From: Prasinococcaceae sp. CCMP 1430
Taxonomy: Eukaryota; Prasinodermophyta; Palmophyllophyceae; Prasinococcales; Prasinococcaceae
Assembly (NCBI GenBank): GCA_013416795.1
Contig: RQSC01000003.1
Coordinates: 147,181-174,073 of the forward strand
Length of the DNA: 26,893 bases
Direction: 5' to 3'
Shown piece by piece: positions 7,112 through 17,100 of the stretch. The position numbers and the translations under genes were made by a program. How positions within the stretch are numbered: position 1 is the stretch's first letter; the number at the start of each line of letters is the position of its first letter. Below the pieces are notes generated by a model, which searched no databases, was not told where the DNA came from, and saw only the letters and a list, made by a program, of their open reading frames with translations.

Positions 7112-8743
7112 ATGCAGGTCAAAAAGTTCAAGAACGAGACCGACGAGGAGCGCCTCGTGCGCGAGCAGATGCTCGCGCTGCAGCAGGAGGAGGAGCGTAG
7201 GAAGACCGCCGAGCTCACGAAGGCGAGGCTGCGCGCGCGCCAGCTGCGTGAGGAGTCGTACGCCAAGCTGAACGGCACCAAGATACACAATCAGTGGCGA
7301 AAGATCATGCGGCTGGCCAAGGTGGAGGACCTGCGCCGCGACATCGAGGTGCTGTCGCAGAACCACGAGCGCGAGGTTGACCGCAAGGATGCTGTCCTCC
7401 AGATGCTCGATCGCGACCTCGAGGACGCCGAGGAGCAGTTCCAGACGAGCCTGCGGGCGCACTCGCAGACCGTTGACTCGCTGCTCGACCTCGAGTACAC
7501 CAGCGTGAAGAAGCTGCGGGCGGCCTTCGACGAGAGCGTGCGCGAGCTCGAGGAGGAATTCGACACCGAGCGCGCGGAAATTGCGAACAACCACGCGCGC
7601 CTGAAGAAGGAGTTCGGCGACATGATTGCGGCGATGGAGGCCGAGTTCCACGGCGCCGAGCAGGACGCGTGGCACGACTTCGAGTCGCAGCGCGAGGAGA
7701 TCAAGAACCGCAACTCGGAGGAGTACAACGTGCTCAAGCTCTCGCTGGAGAACATCATCGAGGAGCTGGAGCATCACTTCGAGCAGGCGCACCAGGCATA
7801 TCTCGCCAGCACGGACGCTCGCACGCAGTCGTTCAAGGAGCTCACGGAGCGCGACACGCAGAGCGCCACGCAGATCGAGCGCCGCATGCGCAAGCTCGTT
7901 CGCCTGCAGGACGCGCTCGCGCACTGGCGCAACAAGATCGCGTCCAACTCGCGCGAGTGGGAGGAACGCAACAGCGCGCTGCGTGGCGAGAAGGACGTCG
8001 TGTCCAAGCACTACCATAGCCTCAAGGCGCGCATGAACAACTTCCGCTCCGTCGAGGCAGAGCGCCTCAAGGCGCTCACGCTCGACTCGGGCGCGGCCAT
8101 CAAGACGCTCAAGGAGAAGGTGCAGGCCGCGGAGCGCATGATAAAGCTCGCGGAGCTGAACCGTAAGCTGGAGACCGAGCAGGAGAAGGTGGTGCCTTTT
8201 CAGCCCAACGGGCCAGTGCCCGCGGCGGCGGTGACCGAGGTGGAGGAGGAGCTCGCCAAGGCGAGGGCGGAGGCCACAGGTGGCCTCAAGGGCAAGGGCG
8301 AGGAGGAGGACCTCGAAGGCACAGGCGCTTCCTCAGCGCACGTCGACGCCGGAGCGGAGGGCGGGGCGGACGCCGACGGCGAGGGCGAGCAGCTGAGCTC
8401 GCAGGGCTTGGGCGCCGACGGCACGGCGGTGGACGAGTGGGACTATCTGAACAACTTCTACAAGCGTTTCAACAAGGTGGAGCTGGACAGAATCGCCATC
8501 GACCGCGAAAAGCAGCGCTTGGAAAGCGAGAATGTTGAGCTGCGCAACATCCTGAAACAGTACCTGGATGGCGTCAGCGTCAACGAGGACGTCATCAATA
8601 ACCCGAGCAACCCGCTTCTGGTGGTGAACAACAGGCTGCATCTGAATGTGCAGTCGCTCGTGCAGCGGGACGTGCCTCGCACCGTGGTGGAAGCGAGCCA
8701 CGTCGTGCAGGAGCGGCGCGGCACGGCGTTGCGGAACCGCTGA
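7112..8743 (+). CDS. DRC2: Nexin-dynein regulatory complex subunit DRC2 (CCDC65)
   Basis: Predicted 543 residues; the human protein is 484. Start is the ATG at 7112 (MQVKKFKNETDEERLV), where homology begins; upstream frame is promoter. It is mostly long coiled coil (about 1-340). Family signatures in order: KIHNQWRKIMRLAKVEDL, RRDIEVLSQNHEREVDRKD, EEQFQTSLRAHSQTVDSLL, LENIIEELEHHF, KLAELNRKLETEQEKVVPF, FYKRFNKVELD, and YLDGVSVNEDV followed by NPLLVVNN. These match the human DRC2 pattern, including the 'YLDG(V/I)SV' end. An Ala/Gly/Glu-rich insertion of about 80 residues lies between the VVPF and YKRFNKV blocks and explains the extra length. Known: DRC2 partners DRC1 in the N-DRC base plate on doublet microtubules and is needed for ciliary beating. 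No introns are seen. Confidence 0.93.
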   Translation: MQVKKFKNETDEERLVREQMLALQQEEERRKTAELTKARLRARQLREESYAKLNGTKIHNQWRKIMRLAKVEDLRRDIEVLSQNHEREVDRKDAVLQMLDRDLEDAEEQFQTSLRAHSQTVDSLLDLEYTSVKKLRAAFDESVRELEEEFDTERAEIANNHARLKKEFGDMIAAMEAEFHGAEQDAWHDFESQREEIKNRNSEEYNVLKLSLENIIEELEHHFEQAHQAYLASTDARTQSFKELTERDTQSATQIERRMRKLVRLQDALAHWRNKIASNSREWEERNSALRGEKDVVSKHYHSLKARMNNFRSVEAERLKALTLDSGAAIKTLKEKVQAAERMIKLAELNRKLETEQEKVVPFQPNGPVPAAAVTEVEEELAKARAEATGGLKGKGEEEDLEGTGASSAHVDAGAEGGADADGEGEQLSSQGLGADGTAVDEWDYLNNFYKRFNKVELDRIAIDREKQRLESENVELRNILKQYLDGVSVNEDVINNPSNPLLVVNNRLHLNVQSLVQRDVPRTVVEASHVVQERRGTALRNR

Positions 8744-8925
8744 GCAAGCTGTTCGCATGAGCTCTTTACCATAGTTTGTGCGCGTGTGCCCGCGTGGCGC
8801 AGTGGGTGGTCGCACATGTAATATCATAGTACTAAAGTACAAAGTGTCGACTCAGGCAGTGTACATCAGTCGAGTCGCACGCGCACATGCCACGGGAACG
8901 CGCGCTCAAGCCGCCTCCTTCGCGC
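8744..8925. other. Tail-to-tail intergenic region
   Basis: Between the 3' ends of DRC2 (+) and the WH2-protein gene (-). An A+T-richer patch (ATGTAATATCATAGTACTAAAGTAC, 8815-8840) may carry 3'-end signals. A tRNA A-box-like string at 8795-8806 has no matching B box. Confidence 0.4.
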
Positions 8926-10265
8926 TCACGCGATGGTCTTGACCTTGATGGGGCCGCCCTGCGCGGGCCGGGGCTTCCTGGGCGGTGCCTTGGGCAGAGG
9001 GGGCGGGCCCTTCGGGGGAGGAGGGGGCACCCCAACGACCCTGCGCGAGCTGCGCGTCGGCGGCGGCGGCGGGCTGGCACGGTCGTCGCCGATGTCGCTG
9101 CAGCTGAAGTTCAATGACTTCCGCGCACCGGCTCGGCTGTGGCCAACCGAGGAGATGCGCCGGAGGTGGGCGCCAGAGCGGGCGCCGCGAGCCGCAGACG
9201 CGGGTGGTGTGCCTCCGGTTGGCTTGGGCGCGACAGGTTTGGGCGGCGATGGCGGCGGTTGCCTTGACCTTGAACTCGAGGAGAAGGCTGCAGACGAACA
9301 TGCCGGTGGCGTTGCTGGTCCCTTTGGTGCAGCAGGCTTAGCACTGCTTATGGATGACTCGCGGCGCCTGAGCTTGATGGCCGCCATCAAGTGGTCGTGA
9401 GGGCTGGCCGACATTAGCTGCGGGCGTGCCGCGGAGGTTTTCGGCACCTTGCGCTGCGATAGCGTGCGCAAGGAGGGCGCGAGTCCGAGCAGGGCGCGAG
9501 CGCAGCAGACAGCGCGAGGGCGAAAACGTCCGCGTCAGTGCGCTGCGCGTGAATAGGGCCGCGCGAAGCGTACTGTAGATCGCCCGCGCGAGTCTTCTGT
9601 GCGCGGTATTGTAACGCAGCGCTCGCGGAGGCACGTCGCGCCGCACTCACCAGGTTGGTGCCTTTGCGAATAGCTGCCATGAGGTCTTCGCGCAAGCTTC
9701 CGCCGCCGCCTGGCGCGTTTGGATCCGATGAGGCTTTGGGAGCAGTGGGGGGCACCTTGCGCAAGGACTTGCCCGCGCGGATGGCCGCCATGAGATCGTC
9801 GTGCCCACCGCCCGCGGCATTGGACGGCGGCACCGCCGGAGCGACCTGCACGAGGACGGAGGGCTTGGGCGTCGACGGTTCGGCCGCGTGCTGGAAGCCG
9901 AACGTCTTGACTTCCCGCTGAGACGCGCGCCTCTGCTTTAGCGGGGCCTCGCGGTTGGTGGGTGCTGCCTTGGGCACAGGCAGGGGTGCGGGCATCGGCG
10001 CAAGCGCCACTCGCGTGTACGGCTCGGCTGTCCTGTGGGGCGGCGGCGCCACGGGCGCGGGCTGCATCGGCTCGGCATAGTGAAGCACCGCGGGCGCGTT
10101 CGCCGCGCTGGTGCTCGGCGTGGGAAGTGGTGGCGCCTCCGCGCAGATGCATTCGCGCAGCTCGGCCAGCTCCGCCAGGAACGCGTCGCGCTCGGCGACG
10201 TCGGCGCGCAGCCGCGCCTGGAGTACGTCGTCGTTCGCCAGCCACACCCGCAGCGTCGCCGCCAT
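8926..10265 (-). CDS. Proline-rich protein with three WH2-like actin-binding motifs
   Basis: Join complement(8926..9453, 9651..10265), 380 residues. The intron (9454-9650, 197 nt) has a GTGAGT donor, TATCGCAG acceptor and keeps phase 0. Splicing is supported by the product: motif 1, DLMAAIRAGKSLRKVP (157-172), is almost duplicated by motif 2, DLMAAIRKGTNLRKVP (194-209), whose LRKV is split across the junction. A third, HLMAAIKLRRRESS (226-239), lacks the LKKV end. The pattern fits the WH2 consensus (amphipathic helix, then LKKV) that binds actin monomers. The N-terminus (about 13-43) is a short helical, possibly coiled-coil stretch. The C-terminal 110 residues are Pro-rich with PPPPP runs that could bind profilin or SH3 domains. 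It could be a WAVE-, WASH- or WIP-type actin regulator, but no family-specific domain is recognisable. Confidence 0.78.
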
Positions 10266-11124
10266 GCCGCCCCCGCTGGCCCGCTCGCCCGCTCGCGGGC
10301 CGACCTCCCACCTTCGCGCGCGGCCGGGGCGCCGTCCGGCGCGCCCGTTCGTTCCCCGCCCGTCGCGCAGCGCGCGCGCTGCCCCTTGGGCTCCGCGCGT
10401 CGCGCTCGCCAGCCCGCTCGAGCCGCGTCGACGTAACCCTAACCAGACTGGCAATATTTACGGTTATTCTCTGTCTCGAGGCATGGCATACTGGAACAAG
10501 AGTCTCTGTGTGTCCTGGCCTGTACAGTACCAAGTAGAGTTGCTTTTTAGGGTCTGTTTTGATGTGCAATTCGATGGAAAGTGATGGGAGGGTGCGACCG
10601 GCGCCGCGCGGCGGTGCGGCGGCCGGTGCTCGCCGCGTTCCCGTTCGGGCGCGCGCGCGCCTCCAAGGCGTTTTGACGGGCGTTTTTTTTTTCCCTGACG
10701 AGGACGAGTTTGTTCTGTCTGAGCGTACAGTACGTATGTCCATGGAGGAAGGCGAATTTTGGTGGAAAAACTTTTTTTTTGGCGGCCTCGGGCCGGCGCC
10801 ACAGCGCGCGCGCGCCGCGCCGCGCNCGGTGGCGGCGCTCATCGCCCGCGCTCGGCCCGGCGCGTGCGCGCGCGCGGGAGTGGGGCGGAATGGGATATAC
10901 GCGCCCGATCCCGGAGCGCCCCCGCGCCGCGGCGCAGGCCCCGCGATGCGCTCGCGCTCGCGCTGGGATGGCGCCTGCTCGCCTCGCGCGCTCGCGCCAG
11001 CGCATGGCCGCGCACGTGCCCTATTGCATTTCGTCTGCCATGCGCTGCTGCTGACGCACGCCCGTGCGCTGCGCCACCACCCACACACGTGAAACACGCA
11101 CACGCACACGTGCACTCCGCGCAG
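10266..11124. promoter_or_regulatory. Divergent promoter and 5' region of the dynein gene
   Basis: Head-to-head gap between the WH2-protein gene (-) and the dynein gene (+). It must contain the missing first coding exon of the dynein. TAACCCTAACC lies at 10434-10444 and its inverse TTTAGGGT at 10546-10553. GTACAGTAC occurs at 10522-10530 and 10725-10733. Two T-runs are at about 10683-10692 and 10770-10779, and an ambiguous base at 10826. CTGACGCAC (11051) plus CCGCGCAG (to 11124) form a likely intron end. A possible first exon, ATG-GCC-GCG-CAC (11004-11015), keeps the frame but has a weak GTGCCC donor. Confidence 0.5.
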
Positions 11125-14100
11125 GCTGTAGTCGCCGACGAGGCATGCATCGAGTGGGTGCGTCAGCGCCTGACGTCCGTCGCACCAACCATCCAGGAAG
11201 TGTGGTCGGCGGACACGCACCTCAGCGCCGTGAACGACTTCCTCACAAGCGCGTCGTGCGGGCGGCTATTCGCGTATGTCCGCAGCACCGCCGGTGCGGA
11301 CGACTGCCCGTCCGACGCGGCCGAACCGCCTGCGGACGGCGGCGCCCATGGAGGGAGGCGCGTGCTCACGCTGCAGACCACCGTGCCCCCGGCGTGGGAT
11401 AAGCTGCTGTACATGGTGCGTGACACCAGCAAGCTCGTCACCGCGGACAACATCGGCCAGTGCGTGCACTTCGGCCTCGTCAACGGCGGCACGATGGACA
11501 ACATGCTGCAGATGATGGCCGGCGTCTACGTGCCGGCAGTCATAGGCAACAAGACGTGGCCCGACTCGGTGCGCAAGGAGTTCATGGGACAGCTGCACAA
11601 GTTCATGGCCAATTTGACCGAGGCGGCGTTCGAGGCCAAGGGTCGGACGGTCCTGTACATCCCCAACGAAGAGCTTGGCCGCCCCGACGTCGCGGCCGCC
11701 GAGAAGGACCTAGTGCAGCGCCTGGAAAGCACGCTCATCCACTGGACGCGCCAAATCAAGGAGGTTATCCTCAACCAGGACAACTCAGAGGTCGGCGAGG
11801 AAGCGGGCCCGCTCGCCGAGATCGAGTTCTGGCGCTCGCGCAGCGTCGACCTGAGCGGCATCCGCACGCAGCTCGACGACCCGGGCGTCGCGCGCATCGT
11901 GGGCGTGCTTGAGATCGCCCGATCGAGCTACCTGTCGCCCTTCTCCGACCTGAGCTCCCTCATTCAGCACGAGGCCGCCGCCGCCGAAGACAACCTCAAA
12001 TTCGTGTCAAGACTCGAGGCGCCGTGCCAGGCGCTCAGCAAGGCCGAGCCCGAGGGCATCCCGCTGCTGCTGCCCACGCTGCTGCACTGCATTCGCATGA
12101 TCTGGAACATCAGCGGTTTCTACAACACCCCGGAGCGGCTGACTGGCCTGCTGCGCAAGGTGTCCAACGAGATCATCAATCGCTGCAGCGCGTCCATCTC
12201 GCTGAGCGACATCTTCGACGGCGACCTGGAAAGCGCCATGGGCGCGCTGCGGCAGTCGATCCGCGCCGGCGAGGCGTGGAAGCGTGCCTACCGCTCGACC
12301 ACCGCGGCCATTTCGCGTGCGGGTGAGCGCGCATGGGACTTCGATGTGTCGTCGATCTTCGCGCACATCGACGCTTTCGTGCAGCGCTGCCGCGACATGC
12401 TCGAGGTCTGCGAGGCGCAGACGCAGTTCGCGCCCCGCACGCGGCTGCCCGCCTTCGGTGGCGCGCGCGGCCCTGAGATCTCCAAGTCGCTGCTCGACAT
12501 CCAGGCGAGCTTCCGCCGCCTGGTGGTGTCGCTGCGCTCGCTCGACTACAACATCCTCGACGTCAAGGCAACGCGCTGGCACGACGACTACAACTCCTTT
12601 AAGAGCGGCGTCAAGGATCTCGAGGTGATGATGCAGCGCGTCATCGCGCTGGCGTTCGAGTCGGTGTCGGACCTCTTCGTCAAGGTGGAGCTGCTCGAGG
12701 CCTTCCAGGCGATGGCCAAGCGCGAGTCCATCTCGCGAGCCGTCGAGAAGAAGACAGCCGAGGTGTACGCCGCCTTCATCGCGGAGCTCAACGCCACACG
12801 CAAGCACTTCGACTCGCATCGGCGCTCGCCGCCGGTTGACCCGGCGTTCCCGCGCCACAGTGGCGCCGCGCTGTGGGCGCTCGGCCTACAGCGCCGCATC
12901 GATAAGCCCATGGCGCGCCTCGAGAAGGCCGTGCCGTACTTGCCGCATGCAGGCGAGGCGGACGAGCTGCGCGCGGTGCACGAGGGCCTCAGCTCGGCCA
13001 TCGAGATGTTCATCAAGGACCAGAACCACAACCAGTGGTTCAACTCGCTCGACGCCTCGCTGTCGCTCAAGCTGGACAACACACTCATCGCCATGGGTGA
13101 CGACGGCCTCCTGCGCGTCAACTTCGACAAGCAGGTGCTCAGCATGTTCGCCGAGGTGCGCTACTGGGAGCGTTTGAACATGGAGATCCCGTACGTGGCG
13201 ATGGAGATCAGCTCGCAGCGCGAAAAGTTCCGCGTGCTCTGCGAGAACGTCAAGCTGGTCGTGCGCGACTACAACCGCGTCGTCACGAGCCTCGACGCCA
13301 GCGAGAGGAGGCTCTTCGCCAACCGCATCCACCACCTGGACCGCCGCATAGCTCCGGGCATCCACAAGCTGCAGTGGACCTCCCCCAAGCACACACTTGA
13401 CTACTACGTGCGTGAGGCGCGCAAGTACGCCGGCGAGGCGTACAGGATCGTCCTCGAATGGCAGGCTGTAAACGCGCGCATCGCCGCCAACGCTCGCCTC
13501 ATCGCCGAGACGAGCCTGATCTCGATCGAAAAGAAGCGCGTCTACGAGCAGTTTGAATTTGAGGAGCGCCAGCGCGAGCACCGCGAGCTCGTGCGCGCGC
13601 GCTTCGAGAAAGCCCACTCCGAGATTCAGGCCACGCTCGAGGACATGTACCAGACCTTCGCCCAGGACTCGCAGGACGTTCAGGAGGCCTGGCACGCCTA
13701 CACCTCCGTCGTGGACAAGCGCTTACTCGCAGCGCTGCGCACCGCGGTGAAGCGCTCGCTGCTGGAGCTCTCGCGCGCGCTCACCGGCGACGGCAAGACC
13801 GAGGTGACGTCCATCTTCACCGTGAGCGTGGTCCTCAACCCCCAGAAATGCTGCGTGGAGCTCAAGCCGAGCGTGCAGGATCTGTTCAACATGATCCACA
13901 ACGTGAGCCGCGAGCTGGTGAGTGTGCTCAAGGCGGTGCCGCGCATCGCTGAGCCCACGCGGCTTGGGGGGGAGGAATACGAGCCGCCGGCGTTGCCCAC
14001 TTTCTTCGACATCATCAGCACCGATGACGACACGACCCTCAAGACGATCGTGTCGATCACCACGGGCATCACGAAGATCGTCGACAAGGTGCAGCAGTTC

Positions 14101-17100
14101 ACGTTCTACTGGAGCTCCAAGTACAAGCACATCTACGACCAGGACAAGGACGCGCACATGCGCCGCTACGAGGAGGCCAAGAAGCCGCTCGCGTCCTTCG
14201 ACAGCGACATCGTCAAGTACAGGGACCTGCAGGACAAGGTTCAGGGTGAGGACACGAGCATCAACATGAGCTTCCTGCACCTCGACTCCGCGCCGCTCAA
14301 GCAGGCGCTGGTGGCGCACTGCGAGGAGTGGGCCGGCCGCTTCCTCAAGCTGCTCAACGCTTTGGCCGCCGACGAGCTGCGTGCCATCCACTCGCACTTC
14401 AGCAGCACCACCGAGGAGCTGCGCCGCCCTGTGGTCAACTTGGATATGCTCGCGGACAGCGTGGCGCTCCTCAAGCGCACGGTCGCCGACGCGCCCCACA
14501 TGGAGGCGCGCTTTGAGCCGCTCGAGGAGAAGTACCGCGTGCTAGAGAAGTTTGACCACGACGTGGGCGAGCAGGAGCAGGCCCTGCGCGAGTCCCTGCA
14601 ACCTTCGTACGCGGCATTCTGCGCGATGCTGCAGGAGACCGAGCTCGACCTCGAGCGCGCCAAGGAGCAGTTTCGCGAGCAGCTGCAGAAGATGGTGGCC
14701 GAATTCACGCGCAGAGTCGCTGAGCAGCGCGAGCTCTTCTCGCAGGAGGCGCCCTTTACGGTGGAGGGCTTCACGCACCCCCAGGCTGTCGAGTACATCG
14801 AGGGCGCGCGCGAGGAGGTGGCCTCCAACCGCAAGAGAGAGGCGGAGCTCGCCAAGGGTCTCGAGATCTTCACAATGGCGCCGCCGCCGTACAAGGAGCT
14901 CGACGACACCGAGCGCGACCTCGCGCTGCTCGAGGGCGTGTGGGCCATCATCGACGAGTGGCAGCGCCGCTTCGACGGCTGGAAGGACGGCAAGTTCCGC
15001 GAGCTCGAGGTTTCGGCCATGGAGGAGGAGGCCGTGCGCGTCAACAAGAAGATCGCTAAGATCGGCCGCGAGATCCGCCAGTGGCCCGTGTGGCAGCACA
15101 TCCGCGCGACGGTCGACTCGTTCAAGTTGACCATGCCGCTCATCACTGACCTGCGCAACGAGGCCATGCGCCCCCGCCACTGGGAGCAGCTCATGGAGCT
15201 CATCGGCGAGCGCTTCGACCCCCAGGGCGACGACTTCACGCTTGGGCGCGTGTCGGAGTTCCGCCTGGACACCTTCGCCGACAAGATCGGCGAGCTCTCG
15301 AGCAACGCCAGCAAGGAGCTGCAAATCGAGGTGGCCTTGGAGAAGATCGACGAGAAGTGGCAGGTGAACGAGCTCGACATGGTACCGCACAAGGAGGGCG
15401 TGCCCGACGTGTACAGATTGCGCTCGGCTGAGGACGTCTTCAACGACCTCGAGGAGAACATCGTGGCGCTCTCCACCATGAAGAGCAGCCGCTTCTTTTT
15501 GTCGTTCGAGGATGACATTACGAAGTGGGAGCGGGCGCTCTCGCTGGTCAGCGAGATGATCGAGATCATCCTGCAGGTTCAGAGGAATTGGATGTACCTC
15601 GAGAACATCTTCGTGGGCTCCGAGGACATCCGCAAGCAGCTGCCGGCCGAGTCCAACATGTTCGACTTCGTCGACACGACCTTCAAGCGCTCCATGCTTG
15701 CCATGTTCGAGGCGAAGAACGTGCTCAAGGCCACGCACCTGCCCAAGATGCTCGACACCTTCCAGGACATGGACGCAAAGCTCGAGCGCATCCAGAAGTC
15801 GCTCGACGCCTACCTCGAGAAGAAGCGCCAGCAGTTCCCGCGCTTCTACTTTCTGTCCAGCGACGACCTGCTCGAGATCCTGGGCCAGGCCAAGGATCCG
15901 CTGAACGTGCAGCCTCACTTCAAGAAATGCTTCGAGGGAATCAAGAAGCTGGACATGCACGCGCCGGCGCTGGCCGAGGGGCGCCGCCACTTCGAGGCGA
16001 GCGCCATGACGAGCCCCGACGGCGAGACGCTGCCCTTCGCCGACGCCGTGAAGACCGAGGGCAGGCCTGAGGATTGGCTGAACGATGTGGAGGCCACGAT
16101 GTACGCCACCACCAAGCACTTTCTGCTTCGGACCATCGAGGAGGCCAAGGGCATGAAGAAGGATCGCTGGGTGAAGGAGTTCCCCGGGCAGTGCATCATC
16201 TCCGCCGGTCAGGTGCTGTGGACGGCCGACTGCGAGCGCGCGCTCTCCGATGCCGAGACGAGCAAGGCCGCGCTCAAGCTGCTCAAGAAGAAGTGGGTGA
16301 ACTACCTCAACAAGTTGACGGCTATCACGCGCAGCAAGCTCAACAAGGTCGAGCGCAAGAAGACCGTCGCGCTCATCACCATCGAGGTGCACGCGCGTGA
16401 CGTCATCGAGAAGCTCGTCAAGGCCGGCTGCTCGAGCGACTCGGCATTCGAGTGGGTGTCCCAGCTGCGCTTCTACTGGGACCGCGAGATCAACGACTGC
16501 GTCGTCAAGCAGGTGCTGAGCATTTTCAAGTACGGCTACGAGTACCAGGGCAACAACGGCCGTCTCGTCATCACGCCGCTTACTGACCGCTGCTACATGA
16601 CGCTGGGCGCGGCCATGTTCACGCGCCGTGGCGGCAACCCGCTCGGGCCCGCGGGTACCGGAAAGACAGAGACCGTCAAGGCGAGTTCAGCCCGAGCGCA
16701 CTCCGCTGCCACGCGCGCACGGGCACATACATACACACACACACACAAACGTACGCACACGCGCTGACGCACGCGCGGCACACACACACACACACAGGAC
16801 TTCGGCAAGGCGCTGGCACGCTACGTGGTGCGTTCCGCGCGCGCGCGCGCGCGCGCGCGCTGGGTGCTACGTTTCGCGGGGCGCCACAGCACGCGAGACG
16901 CCGCAGCACGCGAGATGCCGAGTCCTCCAAACCTCGCGCGACTGACCCCGCGTGCCTACACTGCATCAAAACTCGCAGATCGTCTTTAACTGCTCGGATG
17001 GCGTCGACTACAAGATGACCGCCAAGATGTTCAGCGGGCTTGCACAGACGGGGGCGTGGTCGTGTCTCGACGAGTTCAACCGCATCGAGGTGGAGGTCCT

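Noticed and set aside
6848-8017. Minus-strand extension of the JAMM frame through the DRC2 gene
   Set aside because: The sequence opposite DRC2 is the complement of coiled-coil codons (LLE/LLR-rich) and contains no MPN residues; I kept only the part from the ATG at 6847.
8787-8815. tRNA-like start (GTGGCGCAGTGGGTGG, A-box consensus)
   Set aside because: No B box (GGTTCGA), no anticodon arm and no complementary acceptor end within 100 nt.
10759-11124. N-terminal extension of the dynein frame from an ATG at 10759
   Set aside because: Arg/Ala/His-rich, crosses an ambiguous base and a CA-rich stretch that ends in a good acceptor, and has no similarity to DNAH2.
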